NCBI RefSeq assembly: GCF_021462225.1
Contig: NC_061805.1
Span: 996,001-1,060,000, forward strand
Direction of reading: 5' to 3'
DNA: 64,000 nt
From: Girardinichthys multiradiatus
Taxonomy: Eukaryota; Chordata; Actinopteri; Cyprinodontiformes; Goodeidae
Shown: positions 15,135-27,202 of the stretch, one piece after another
How positions within the stretch are numbered: the first letter of the stretch is position 1
Layout of the letters: each line of letters opens with the position of its first letter
Program-made: the position numbers and the translations under genes
Notes under the pieces: model-generated
Database searches by the model: none
What the model was told of the DNA's origin: nothing
What the model saw: the letters and a program-made list of their open reading frames with translations, nothing else

Positions 15135-16160
15135 AGTTCAACCCATGTTCCACTACAGGTTCTTACTTTTGTATTTCCTTCTAACTCTCAAAGTGTTCAG
15201 GGTTAAGAGGTTCCCACACATTTTAACCATGTTTATGGTTAACATGCTATTGTACAATGCACTATGGTGATGTGGTTAGGTTGGTGCATTGCACATGATT
15301 CGGGACTAGACATTTACTGTACATGTTTTTATTTCAGATGGATGGATGGATGGTGTCGACGCAGTCTTTTCGTATCAAGCCTCTTAGAGAAACATTTGTT
15401 ATTCTATGGTTGTTTACTCACCTCATGCTTTCTTTCTGAAGGGTACCAGGCTGGAAATCCTCCTGAGCTCAACTCAAGAAGAACAATTTGATGGCAAGGA
15501 AAACTTTCTTTCAATAAACCTACCTGGGTTACTCACAGGTTCTTGTGGCAACTCCCTGGCAGCTTCTCCTGTCCACCTTCCAGCTCTTAGTTTATGCCTC
15601 ACCCCTCATAATGCCTACCTTCGCCAACAGAATTCTGACTCCCCTGGAACTATCAGAGCCTTCCCTAATGACTGTATCAAACTATAGTTTCCTTTATTCA
15701 GTATTTTCTGATCAGTCCACAAGATGCTCAATTTCCTACTTTTCTGCTTAGATTTTCCCTGGAACAAGATCTTGAACAAACCATTTTCTCTTTGTCAATA
15801 AATATAATTAAAACTTTACTCTGTTTCTTCTGACAGTATCTGTATTTTTGTAAGGAAACTGCAAAGAAATGTGACACTAATATATAAAACATGATGTCAA
15901 TTCTGTTGAAGTGGTCAGATAGGTTTAGGAAATATCCTGAAACACCTTGCAAACACCTGTCCTGCCACAATGAATCTCGTCCATTAAATTTCAAGCTCTT
16001 TTTATCCTAATCCTTTGAAGGTTAGTGTCATCCACATTACAATTAGTCACAATTTTAGTCATAAAGAATTTTGACAGAATGTAATCCACCAAAAAATTAG
16101 AAAATGATAAGAACTGCCCATATTTCAGACATAGATAAGCATTAATCATCTTTTTACCAT
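15135..16160. other. Unassigned non-coding stretch
   Basis: Contains a short GATG run near 15340 and overlapping ORFs of 60-93 codons around 15400-15750 that show no recognisable family and no splice or start context that I can defend. Confidence 0.4.
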
Positions 16161-16165
16161 AACAT

Positions 16166-16553
16166 TGTCAAGATGTGGGTGTACCAAAGTGCAGAGAAGA
16201 TATCAGGAGCTAGTGGAATGAAGGTAAGTCAAGTTTTAATTCTTGTCCATACGGAATCCAGACAGCAGGTTTACTTGACCAGGACACCAGATACGACACA
16301 AGAGCAAATCATGGAACACAACGCAAGGAACAATGGAAACTAAAGAGCTTAAATACAACTACAAGTACAGGGAGAACCAATGAACAGAGAGACTGATCAA
16401 TTAAGAGAAACAAGGAACAGGTGTGGGCCAGACTACAGGGAGACAGTGGGAGTGAGAACAATTAACACATTAAACACAGAATAGAGGGTAAACTTAGAAC
16501 CAGACCAAGTGAAATGAACAAAAACACAAAACATATACTGGCTGGATCTGACA
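16166..16553 (-). repeat. Solo-LTR-like repeat (TG...CA), copy with TSD AACAT
   Basis: A 388-bp repeat with plus-strand ends TGTCAAGATG and ATCTGACA, flanked by AACAT at 16161-16165 and 16554-16558. A TATA-like TATTTAAG is readable on the minus strand near 16348-16356. GACCAAAG-type sequence near the left end corresponds to the CTTTGGTC motif near the 3' end of the other copies. Confidence 0.72.
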
Positions 16554-16558
16554 AACAT

Positions 16559-18052
16559 ATACTGAGAAACAAATTCATTTACATGTGTTTGTAATCTGCT
16601 GACAGGGCTGCTGTTTACTGTTATACAAAACAAACCTGAATAAATAAAAATATATGAAATATTTTTTATCTTTGCCACCACTAAAATGAACATATTCAAA
16701 TCTATATCATTATATCATATCATGTTCAATATATATCATATTCAAATATATATAAAATGTCATCAGACAAATGATGAAAGAAGCTGCTGTTTCTTGTCCA
16801 TCTTTGCCCATCAAATACCTTGGGTCAAGCTATGCTATCAGTGTTGATGTTACTTTTTGTTGCCTCCAGTTGTAGGCTGGATCAATGTTAGCTTAGCACA
16901 CCATAATAATAAAAACAGTAAGTGGACAGTATAGGGACTACTACAAATTTTCCTTAGTGTTTCTTCTGTTAAACAATTGCACCTACAGACATTTTAAAAA
17001 AGAACTAAAGCTTAAACAATTACAGAATCCTAGATTTCTGCTGCTGATAGACAGCACTCCAACAGTCTGTCAATAAATGTGTCCTTTGTTGTGAAAACTT
17101 AGCTTTACAAAGCCTTACCATCCAGTTTCCTCTCTCCCTCACCTCCTTTAACTGTCACCCTTCCATCTCTCTGCTCCTTCCATTTCTGTCATGTCAGATC
17201 TTAGTAGAGACTACAGGTCACTGGCTCCCTTTCTGAAAAGACTTACCATTCATAGAGGAGCAGAGTTTCATGGCTGAATTTTCCTCTCCATTTGTTATAA
17301 TGTCAGGTCACTGCACTGCTCTGCTAGCAGAGGAAAGATAATGGCCTCACTGCACTTTCTCCTAGTTTAACACATACTCTATGGCTCTGACCTTGTCTGC
17401 TTCTTGGGATGTGTTCAAATAATTTTTTTGTTATCTTATGTAACTTTAAGAAAAAAATAATGATTTTATGTTTAACTGTTACTAATACTAATTTGAACTG
17501 CTTTTTGAAATATATACCTTGACACCTAAGTAATTTCAATTGTAATTTTGTCTAATCTACTTTGAAATTGACATTATAATCAGAGAGTTTAGGAACAGCA
17601 CACTTAGGCGCAACAATAAAATTAGTTGAACTCTATAGCATTGCATAAATTAAATTGTTGTCTTTTTCTTGTCCTATTAGGTAAACATGGAATAAAATAT
17701 TCTGACATGTATTTTAGAAAAGACAAGGTAATGCTATTCTAAATCTTTCTGTTTGAAGTGACTGGATGCAACCTTCATCCATCATCTTTTGTCTGTGTTC
17801 AAGAAATATTTCTTTCAAACTTAATCAGTTTTAAGCGAAGCAAGTGTTTGATCACAGCTCAGACATTCCCAGATTTGTCTTCAGCACCTGAAAATAAAAA
17901 GTCCAACAACTTTTAATAGCTTACAATCCATCAGTAAAAAGTATAGCATTCTGGGAGATTCCTTGAGAAGAGGGAGGGTAAGGTTAGATAAAGGAGGAGC
18001 CAAAGTAGATTATTTATTGAAATAGTTTGTGACCTTACTTTATGTTTAGATA
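16559..18052. other. Unassigned AT-rich stretch
   Basis: Includes a run of ATATATCATATTCAAAT-type sequence at 16690-16760 and a pyrimidine-rich stretch at 17125-17190. No ORF has family resemblance. Confidence 0.4.
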
Positions 18053-18054
18053 TA

Positions 18055-18254
18055 CAGGTCCTTCTCAAAATATTAGCATATTGTGATAAAGTTCATTATT
18101 TTCCATAATGTCATGATGAAAATTTAACATTCATATATTTTAGATTCATTGCACACTAACTGAAATATTTCAGGTCTTTTATTGTCTTAATACGGATGAT
18201 TGTGGCATACAGCTCATGAAAACCCAAAATTCCTATCTCACAAAATTAGCATAT
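18055..18254 (+). repeat. Left terminal inverted repeat of Tc1 copy 2
   Basis: A 200-bp repeat running from CAGGTCC to TTAGCATAT. It pairs with 19608-19807. Confidence 0.95.
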
Positions 18255-18382
18255 CATTAAAAGGGTCTCTAAACGAGCTATGAACCTAATCATCTGAATC
18301 AACGAGTTAACTCTAAACACCTGCAAAAGATTCCTGAGGCCTATAAAACTCCCAGCCTGGTTCATCACTGAAAACTCCAATC

Positions 18383-19530
18383 ATGGGTAAGACTGCCGAC
18401 CTGACTGCTGTCCAGAAGGCCACTATTGACACCCTCAAGCAAGAGGGTAAGACACAGAAAGACATTTCTGAACGAATAGGCTGTTCCCAGAGTGCTGTAT
18501 CAAGGCACCTCAGTGGGAAGTCTGTGGGAAGGAAAAAGTGTGGCAGAAAACGCTGCACAACGAGAAGAGGAATAGTTCCCAAAAAAGAATAAATCAGAAT
18601 CAAATGTAACAGAGCTACTCCAACCTGCTGCCACCTTGAGCGGCGCAATTCTAGAATGACCTGACAGGCTAAAATTAAATTCACTGCAGTGCAGTTGAAA
18701 CTAAATCCATCCTTGTGTCATTAGGGTAATCTGAGGAAGATTGTGGAGAAGGGCCGATTCCAGACCTTGGGGGACCCAAGTCTCCCGAGTCTGGAGTAGA
18801 AACATCCAGATCCACCGTGCACAGGCGTGTGCAGGAAATGGGCTACAGGTGCTGCATTCCCCAGGTCAAGCCACTTTTGAACCAGAATCAGCAGCAGAAG
18901 CGCCTGACCTGGGCTACAGAGAAGCAGCACTGGACTGTTGCTCGGTGGTCCAAAGTACTTTTTTCGGATGAAAGCAAATTCTGCATGTCATTCGGAAATC
19001 AAGGTGCCAGAGTCTGGAGGAAGACTGGGGAGAAGGAAATGCCAAAATGCCAGAAGTCCAGTGTCAAGTACCCACAGTCAGTGATGGTCTGGGGTGCCGT
19101 GTCAGCTGCTGGTGTTGGTCCACTGTGTTTTATCAAGGGCAGGGTCAATGCAGCTAGCTATCAGGAGATTTTGGAGCACTTCATGCTTCCATCTGCTGAA
19201 AAGCTTTATGGAGATGAAGATTTTATTTTTCAGCACGACCTGGCACCTGCTCACAGTGCCAAAACCACTGGTAAATGGTTTACTGACCATGGTATCACTG
19301 TGCTCAATTGGCCTGCCAACTCTCCTGACCTGAACCCCATAGAGAATCTGTGGGATATTGTGAAGAGAACGTTGAGAGACTCAAGACCCAACACTCTGGA
19401 TGAGCTAAAGGCCGCTATCGAAGCATCCTGGGCCTCCATAAGACCTCAGCAGTGCCACAGGCTGATTGCCTCCATGCCACGCCGCATTGAAGCAGTCATT
19501 TCTGCCAAAGGATTCCCGACCAAGTATTGA
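18383..19530 (+). pseudogene. Tc1-like transposase split by an inverted Rex1-derived segment
   Basis: The ATG at 18383 starts a helix-turn-helix DNA-binding domain (ISERIGCSQSAVSRHLSGKS). After CTTRRG the frame runs into foreign sequence at 18571 and stops at 18592. Homology resumes at 18734 (GAGGAAGATTGTGGAGAAGG). The remainder (18817-19530) keeps the linker with KPLLNQNQQQKRL, the first catalytic aspartate in FSDESKFCM, the second in FQHDLAPAHSAK and the glutamate in [13 protein letters not shown]. That is a DD34E spacing. A small deletion near 18770-18790 adds a second break compared with the copy at 27203-28165. Confidence 0.94.
18571..18733 (-). repeat. 163-bp inverted copy of Rex1 5' region inside Tc1
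   Basis: This segment is the reverse complement of 20039-20201, with the same length and only rare mismatches. Its left junction shares AGAGG between Tc1 and Rex1, and its right junction shares CTG. It replaces about 10 bp of the transposase gene. It has no TIR, no target-site duplication and no poly(A) or GAATT tail of its own. Confidence 0.93.
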
Positions 19531-19607
19531 GTGCATAACTGTACATGATTATTTGAAGGTTGACGTTTTTTGTATTAAAAACACTTTTATTTTATTGGTC
19601 GGATGAA

Positions 19608-19807
19608 ATATGCTAATTTTGTGAGATAGGAATTTTGGGTTTTCATGAGCTGTATGCCACAATCATCCGTATTAAGACAATAAAAGACCTGAAATATTTC
19701 AGTTAGTGTGCAATGAATCTAAAATATATGAATGTTAAATTTTCATCATTACATTATGGAAAATAATGAACTTTATCACAATATGCTAATATTTTGAGAA
19801 GGACCTG
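19608..19807 (-). repeat. Right terminal inverted repeat of Tc1 copy 2
   Basis: The 200-bp inverted partner of 18055-18254. It ends GAAGGACCTG before TA. Confidence 0.95.
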
Positions 19808-20038
19808 TAGGTCATGTAAAAAGAGGAACCTCAATCAATGTGTGTTAAAGACCTTCTGGTTGTGCTGGGGTATTGGTTTGTGTGGTTAGAGAAGACACAA
19901 CTGTGTTGATGAATGTTAAAAAGTTTGCTGTATACAGAGAGTTCAATCAATCCTGGATATGTCAACCTTTTCAAGCTTAAACACTGGAAAGGAAACACTC
20001 TGTTCCCACACTGACACTTATGCTAATAGATAAATTGA

Positions 20039-22972
20039 CAGATTACCCTAATGACACAAGGATGGATTTAGTTTCAACTGCACTGCAGTGAATTTAATTT
20101 TAGCCTGTCAGGTCATTCTAGAATTGCGCTGCTCAAGGTAGCAGCAGGTTGGAGTAGCTCTGTTACATTTGATTCTGATTTATTCTTTTTTGGGAACTAT
20201 TCCTCTTGTGGTGGATACAGTTGATTTTTTTTGGACGACTGTCCACTCCGGTGTCGGATGCTGTGCAGTTTGGAGGATTTTTCTTAATACTTTCTATTTT
20301 TGGACATTTGTTATGATGCACTGCCATGGCAACGGGGTTGTTTCTTAAAACCGGGAGCAGCTGATTAATATCTCAAAAGCTCAAATAATACTTCAACTAC
20401 AACCCCAAATCCCTGATGAGTTGAAAAGGAGACGCCGTGGATGCAGAGCAGGAGCTAAGAGAAGAGAGAGAAGGAGGAAGTTCAAACCATCTCTTCCGTC
20501 AATTATGATGGGCAATGTGAGATCGTTGGGAAACAAGTTGGATGAACTCCAAGCCCTACAAAGGACCCAGCCAGAGTACCGGGCATGCAGTATTATGTGT
20601 TTTACTGAGACATGGCTGCAGGATCATATCCCCAACTCCAGCGTCTCTCTGCCGGGCTTTTTAACCATACGAGCAGACAGAGATTTAAAGAGGAGCGGCA
20701 AATGTAAAGGAGGTGGACTGGCAGTACTTGTGAACAACAGATGGTGTAATCCAGGACATGTAACTGTGAAGTGTCATCTCTGCAGTCCAGATATTGAACT
20801 GTTGGCAGTAAGTTTTCGTCCATATTATTTACCCAGAGAGTTCACCAGTGTTATTTTGGCAACAATTTACGTTCCACTTCCGCTGTTGCCAACACTGCAT
20901 GTGATGCCATCAGCTCAGTTGTTGCTAAGCTACAGACACAAAACCCCAATGCTTTTGTGGCAATTTCTGGTGATTTTAACCATGCTTCACTCTCTGCTAC
21001 ACTTCCAACATTTCAACAGTTTGTCAGCTGCTCTACCAGAGAAAACAAAACATTGGATTTGTTTTATGCAAATGTCAAGGACTTATACATCTCTACAGCA
21101 AGACCTCCTCTAGGCAAATCAGATCACAATCTTGTTTGTCTCTGCTCGAAATATAAGCCCCTTGTTCAGAGGCAACCTGTAATAAAGAGGACTGTGAGAA
21201 AATGGTCACAGGAAGCTGAAGAAGCTCTGCAAGGTTGCTTTGAGGCTACAGACTGGGACGTACTGTGCCAGCCACATGGAGAGGACATCAATGCCATGAC
21301 TGAGTGTGTAACCGAGTATATAAACTTCTGTGTGGATAACATCATCCCCACCAGAACCGTGAGATGCTTCCCCATTAACAAACCTTGGATCACCAGAGAC
21401 CTGAAGGACCTGCTTAACAAGAAAAAAAGAGCCTTCAGAGAGGGAGACAGAGAATTATTGAGGAGTTTACAGAAGCAACTTAGAGTCAAGATAAGAGACA
21501 GCAAGGAGGTGTACAAGAAGAAACTGGAGAGCAAGCTCCAGCAAAACAATATCAGAGATGTGTGGACAGGGATGAAGAAGATCACAGGCTTCAAGCAGAA
21601 AGAAGATCAGACCGATGGAGGTCTGGACAGAGCCAATGAACTGAACACATTCTTCAATAGGTTCAGTTCAGAAACCAGCTTCGCATCCCCCTCTCCTGCT
21701 CACAGCCAAACAGACATTCCGTCTTCCTTTGACCCACAGGACCCACAGCTGTCCAGTAACACCTCACATTTTTTATCTTCCACCTCAGCCCTAGACCCTT
21801 CTGCTTCTACATGTTTGCCTTCAACCATATCAGAAGATGCTGATGGTTCCTTTGCTTCCCCCTTCCACCTGTGTGTCTCAAGAAGTCAAGTGAAGATGCA
21901 ACTGGAGAGACTGAATCAGAATAAGGCTGCAGGTCCAGATCATGTCAGCCCTAGAGTCCTGAAGGCCTGTGCAGAGCAGCTCTGTGGGATTCTGCAGCAC
22001 CTCTTCAACCTTAGCCTGGCCCAGAAGAAGGTTCCGGTGTTGTGGAAGACCTTCTGTCTTGTTCCGGTACCAAAGAAAACTCATCCATCAGTCCTCAATG
22101 ACTATAGACCTGTTGTCCTGACATCTCACATCATGAAGGTCCTAGAGAGACTCCTGTTGGCCCACCTGAGTAAGCAAACAGTAAACCATCAGGACCCCCT
22201 TCAGTTTGCTTATCGCTGTGGAGTTGGAGTTGAAGATGCCATCATACACCTGCTTCAACAAAGCCACTGTCATCTGGACAAAGCCAGCAGCACTGTGAGG
22301 ATCATGTTCTTTGATTTCTCCAGTGCATTTAATACAATTCAACCTGATTTGCTTTGTCAGAAACTCCAGAAGACTCAGGTGGAGGCCTCAAGAAGAAGTG
22401 GAGGTGGTGGAGGAGTATAAATACCTCGGTGTTCACCTGGACAACAGACTAGAGTGGAGATGCAACTGTGAAGCCATCTACAAGAAGGGACAGAGCAGAC
22501 TGTACTTCTTGAGGAAGCTTAGGTCCTTTGGTGTTTGCAGCAAGATGCTGCATATCTTCTATAAGTCTGTTGTGGAAAGTGTGATCTCTTCTACCATCAT
22601 CTGCTGGGGAAGCAGCATCAGAACCAGGGACTTAAAAAAGCTCAACAAGCTGATAAAAACGCTGGCTCTGTTCTGGGGACTCCTCTGGAACCTCTGGAGA
22701 TCATTGTGGAAAGACGGATTCTTCATAAAATGAAGAACATTATGGAGAACTCTGAGCATCCTCTTCGTGAGACTGTCCTACAACAACAGAGTGTCTTCAG
22801 TCAGAGGCTTCTTCAGATCTGCTGTAAGACGGAGCACTACAGGAGATCCTTCCTGCCCACAGCCATCAGCATCTACAACGTTCTTTGAAGAAACCTTCAT
22901 AATATGAGCTACAACAACATTTAATTTCCCTTTGGGATTAATAGAGTATTTTTGAATTGAATTGAATTGAAT
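20039..22972 (+). mobile_element. Rex1: Rex1 LINE, copy 1
   Basis: Plus-strand Rex1/Babar-type LINE ending in GAATTGAATTGAATTGAAT, the tail expected for this family. The left limit is uncertain. Sequence shared with the second copy starts at about 20115 (ATTCTAGAATTGCG), and 20039-20114 could be either a longer 5' UTR or flanking DNA. It has a 1-nt deletion in the endonuclease region and a loss of about 370 bp in the reverse transcriptase compared with the copy at 43681-46840. Confidence 0.93.
20421..22888 (+). pseudogene. Rex1 endonuclease and reverse transcriptase, broken
   Basis: Rex1 proteins nick target DNA with an apurinic-type endonuclease and copy their RNA there. Seen here: a basic N-terminus, MGNVRSLGNKLDELQAL, the catalytic glutamate region CFTETWLQDH, and, after a frame change, GDFNHAS and GKSDHNLVCL. 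The frame change near 20877 comes from one C fewer than in copy 2. The reverse transcriptase follows with NKAAGPDHVSPRVLKACAEQ, LNDYRPVVLTSHIMKVLERL and motif A FFDFSSAFNTIQPDLL. At about 22390 the sequence jumps to the thumb (EEYKYLGVHLDNRLEWRCNC). This removes the SDD catalytic motif and shifts the frame. The remainder at 22311-22733 and 22706-22888 lies in other frames. Confidence 0.93.
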
Positions 22973-23075
22973 CTCTGAATCATCTGCTTATGTGCTGTCT
23001 TGACATGTCCCTCTTGAAAAAGAGATTTTAATCTCAATATGTTTTTTTACCTGGTAAAATACAGTTTATAAAAAA
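22973..23075 (+). repeat. CR1-type LINE or SINE tail fragment
   Basis: CTTGAAAAAGAGATTTTAAT followed by CTCAATATG and TTACCTGGTAAAATACAG resembles the end of common fish CR1-type elements (AGAGATCTCAAT ... CCTGGTTAAATAAA). It is short and worn. Confidence 0.45.
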
Positions 23076-23180
23076 AAAACATAAATCACTCTGACGTTTT
23101 GCTGATTAGAGGTCTTTTTGCTGCGTATGAATCAGAAATGGGCCAGACAGGTCTGAGAGGGGAAATAATACACTTTATGG

Positions 23181-23472
23181 GGCAACTGTGGATCAGGTGG
23201 TAGGTTTAACTGGTGGGTTGCTAGTTCGAACCTCCGCTCCATCCGCCTCAGTTGTTGTGTGCGTGAGCAAGACACTTCACCCGACTTGCCTGCTGATGGT
23301 GGTCAGAGGGCCCGGTGACACCCACTTCTGTCAGTCTGCCCCTGGGCAGCTGTGGCTGTAGCTTACCGCTCTCAGTGTGTTAATGTGTGTGTATGAATTG
23401 GAGAACTGATTGTGGTGTAAAGCACTTTGTGTCCTCAGACTTGATAAAGCGCTATACAAGTGCAGGCCATTT
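23181..23472 (+). mobile_element. tRNA-derived SINE with LINE-like tail
   Basis: The head GGGGCAACTGTGGATCAGGTGG and the B-box-like GCTAGTTCGAACCTCCG fit a tRNA-derived SINE. The body contains GAGCAAGACACTTCACCCG and CTGTGGCTGTAGCTTACC. The tail AAAGCACTTTGTGTCCTCAG ... AAAGCGCTATACAAGTGCAG is the conserved end shared by many teleost SINEs and their partner LINE. Confidence 0.8.
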
Positions 23473-23571
23473 ACCATATTAATTCTTAATGTTAGTATAC
23501 ACGTGATGCAGAATGGTTGAAAGATTCACTGGTTGACCACTAACCAATAGGCCAGTGTTGTGTCAGTGTTA

Positions 23572-25078
23572 TGGTGCGTTCAGACCGAACGTGACTTGAG
23601 TGTCAAAAAGCCATCTAACGCCTCAAGTTGGACGCTTGTGCACTTTGAAGTCTGGCACTCTAGTCGTGTGTCAAAAACGCTCTTGACGCACGTCTGAGCA
23701 AAGTGTGGACAGACGGGTTGGGAAGAATTACCCTTTGCCAGGCCACGGTGCTGAGCACAGGCTGGTTGTGTTTTGTGTAGAGTGCAGTTCTCTCTCTCTC
23801 CATAGGGTGTGACAGGAAGAAGCAGCTACACATCTGTTCCTCATCAGGAGCAATCAGGTAGAACTTCATAAGCTGCTGGATGCTTGGAGAAGACGTCAGA
23901 TTGTTTCAGACCAACAGACTCTGCTCTGTATTTACCTGTGCTCAGAATATTCTGGTGTCTAACCTGGCTATGTTTCCCCTCATCTAAGGTTGCTGTCAGT
24001 GAGCTCCAGTCCTGGGTTATCCATTGTGGTTCTGCCTCCACCATGGTTGGTAAACACTTAACTAGATTTACCTCAGCTATATGACTTCTCTGGATTTCCT
24101 GCATCAACTAGCAGAATTGCTCCTCGTGCTCCACATATTGCCTGTCCACCCTCCAATACAGCTTCCCTTCTGGAGGAGCACAGACAAAAACTAAAGCATG
24201 ACCAGGAAAATAACACAAGCATAATTCAAAACCTATCAATAATAATAATAAGAACCCAAAAACACCCACAAATCATGACAATAATGCCCCTTTTCCACTG
24301 ACTCGTTTTAGGCTGAAGCTCCAGAGTTTACCTGAAGAAGTTCCAATTTATGAGGACGTTTTTCTCTCAGCCATACCAATAATAAGGACACAGACTTTAA
24401 AGTGTAAAACTACTGACTTTTAACTGGGGTAAAGTTAGTTTTAGGTTGGATATTCGTGCCCCGCGGATACAGCGGAACTTCCTCCCATTTGATCCTAAGC
24501 AGTCTGATTACTGGCAGCTGCTCTTTGCCTGCTCCCTCCTCCTGCAGACTCTGTTTCGTGGTTAAGAACCGTCAATAAATTTCCAAACCAAACACGTTGT
24601 TTCATGGTGGTATTGTTTTGTATGTTATGTGGGAAATGTTTGTGCATCTCAACAGCTGATTTTATGTGTGATCAACTGTTTTAGAATGTTATTAAATATA
24701 GCTCTCCGCTGTAATTCAGAAAGCTGATGTGTCCTTTTTTTTTCTTTCAGCCTTCAGGCATGGTTTATGATTTGTAAATAGCAAAATGGTCTTTCCATCC
24801 CATGATAAAATACGTCACAACATCATAAAGCTCAGCTTCTCTGGTTGGTTGACGCACCGCGTCAATCTCCAAAAGTTCAGATTTTCCAACTCTAGCGTCT
24901 GCTGCTTTGGACATGCGAACGCAAAAAGCACAGCGTTCAACGAATAAAACGTATCAAAACATGGTGTGCCAGACGTGTGAAACGCACTGCAGGACCTCTT
25001 GATGCCCCGAGACGCATAAACTTTGCATGAAAACCAGACGTCCCTGACGTTCTAATCGCATTCGGTCTGAACGCACCA
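23572..25078. mobile_element. Harbinger-like non-autonomous DNA transposon
   Basis: A 1,507-bp element with perfect 18-bp terminal inverted repeats (TGGTGCGTTCAGACCGAA) and a 3-bp TTA duplication at 23569-23571 and 25079-25081. The TWA-type 3-bp duplication points to the PIF/Harbinger superfamily. Both subterminal regions are rich in CGTC or GACG motifs. No transposase or Myb-like ORF is present. Around 24290 a CCCCTTTTCCACTGACTCG sequence resembles another MITE start, so a nested insertion in the middle is possible. Confidence 0.85.
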
Positions 25079-25081
25079 TTA

Positions 25082-26923
25082 TCCTCAAACAGTTCTGCAC
25101 AGTTCTTCATAAGAGAGAAATATTAGTCTTTTCAAATTATGCTGTTTTTCTATTGCCCCATTGTTACCAACCATGTGTTTCATTCTATCCACAAACAGAA
25201 CCATTTTAGATATTCCTAATTTAATGTAAAAAAATTCAAAACCAAGATCATTGCAAAAATATCAGGAGGAATGTTCATACTATAACCAGTTAAAATAAAG
25301 TTTACACACCAGTTACGGCTGACTTGCAACAATTTATTTACAAATATGAAAATAAAAATAAAAATCTTTTAAAGTCATATTTGTCAAGATTTGTTTGTGC
25401 CTTGGGAAAACCAACATCTACAAACACTTTATTGGGAAGAACATCCAGAAACAGGGTGCAATTTATGGCAAACTAGGATAATCAACCTCAGTCTGAACAA
25501 GTTGCAACAGGGAACAGAACAGATTAAGAGATTCAAGATGTTGTCAGTCTAAAAGTGTGATTTAGAGACAATTACAATTGTTCATGAAAATGTTCAACTT
25601 TCACATTAGATTTATTTTAGCAATGAGACAGAAACTTTGTTCATGTCAGTGATCCTAACTCTTTCATTCTATCCTTTAATTAGTAGTGCTGCTTCTTAGA
25701 TAAAGTGGCACCACTTAAACAGAGTCTAGTTTATCAATAAGAATAAATTATTGTATAAATGGTAATATTTGTAGGTTTCAAAAGAACATATTGCAGGGCT
25801 GGTAGGCATTGGAAAAAAGTTGGAAGTTCCGAGATTGCACTTTAAGAACCTTATGACATCATTATATTAGGTTATTTGAAGAAAATCAACATAGTCACAT
25901 AAAAACAATTCAAAGGTTTTGCTTGATGCAATAAATTCATTGATTCTCCTTTCTTATCCTATATTTTTGAAGTCTTACTCTCAAAGAATGTCAGAAAGTT
26001 GTTAGAGTCAAAGTAGGAATATCAGGGGTAATTTTTCAAATCTTCCCAATCATGTTCGTCCTTCAGCCTTGTAAATTTTCAGGACATCTGCATCATTCCA
26101 CAAAACATGAAACCCTCTTCAAGCCTAGTCAATATCCTCCCAATAGCTTGTTACACATATAAAGAAAAAGCAAAAGTATAAATCCATAGTGAAAATATAA
26201 AAATGTAATAAAATTTAAAAACTATAATATAAAAATAATCTAAAATGAATAAAAAATAAAAATATGATGCAGAGCCGCACTTTATTCATACGAGTTAGAA
26301 AACATTGAGGCCAACTGACTGATGTCTTTTTTGCAACAGTACAACACTTTTTATCAGTAACAATGTGGGGTTTGGAAAATGTCTTCAAACTAAACTGCTT
26401 TGCTTAAGGAGCTTACATTCACACTAAATAACTTCTTCTTTCAAACAGTTTATCTTTCAAGCTTGGTCTCTTGGTAAAAAGCTGTAGCCAGATGTCAAAC
26501 CAGGTACGCATTGAAGATGGCTCAAAACTAAGAAATCTTTTGGAGGCATACAAGTAAATAAAGTTCCTTATTCCAAAAACCTAAAAAAAGTCCTATTCAA
26601 GAAGTCACTGTATTTCCTTTGCAGAGAGCAGTAGATGTAATGCAGGCAGCTAAAGCTATGGCACTTTGATTTTTATGCCTTTCTTTCTGTCCCTTTTAGG
26701 CCTTTGTATGCACATAAATCATTGTGATGAACAAAAACACATTGCAAGCATACTCAGCTAAGGAATGTTTTATTTATCTAGCATTTAAAGAAGGATGTGT
26801 GTCTGGAAGTATTTAGTTAATAGCATCTGAACATTTTAAAATAGAATAAGTCAAGCTCCAATACTGTACATGTCAAGACATTCTAAAAACTTGACTTTAA
26901 AGCAACGGTCATTTCTTGGTATA
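25082..26923. other. Unassigned AT-rich stretch
   Basis: No ORF of note. Local runs of AAAATAAAAATAAAAAT at 25350 and 26190-26270. I see no repeat that I can name. Confidence 0.4.
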
Positions 26924-26925
26924 TA

Positions 26926-27125
26926 CAGGTCCTTCTCAAAATATTAGCATATTGTGATAAAGTTCATTATTTTCCATAATGTAATGATGAAAATTTAACA
27001 TTCATATATTTTAGATTCATTGCACACTAACTGAAATATTTCAGGTCTTTTATTGTCTTAATACGGATGATTTTGGCATACAGCTCATGAAAACCCAAAA
27101 TTCCTATCTCACAAAATTAGCATAT
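26926..27125 (+). repeat. Terminal inverted repeat of Tc1 copy 3 (low-coordinate side)
   Basis: A 200-bp repeat starting CAGGTCCTTCTC. It pairs with 28294-28493 and lies downstream of the minus-strand transposase gene. Confidence 0.94.
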
Positions 27126-27202
27126 TTCATCCGACCAATAAAATAAAAGTGTTTTTAATACAAAAAACGTCAACCTTCAAATAATCATGTACAGTTATGC
27201 AC

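Larger units (their letters stand above)
18055..19807 (+). mobile_element. Tc1-like transposon with 200-bp TIRs, copy 2
   Basis: The element is 1,753 bp and flanked by TA at 18053-18054 and 19808-19809. The terminal inverted repeats are about 200 bp each (18055-18254 and 19608-19807) and start CAGGTCCTTCTCAAAATATT. They differ from each other at only a few positions. The long repeats fit the IR/DR class of fish Tc1 elements. The same family is present at 26926-28493 in opposite orientation. The transposase gene is interrupted (see separate entries). Confidence 0.96.

Noticed and set aside
15406..15751. Two overlapping ORFs of 93 and 68 codons as a host exon
   Set aside because: No family resemblance, no supporting splice signals that I can defend, and no neighbouring exon.
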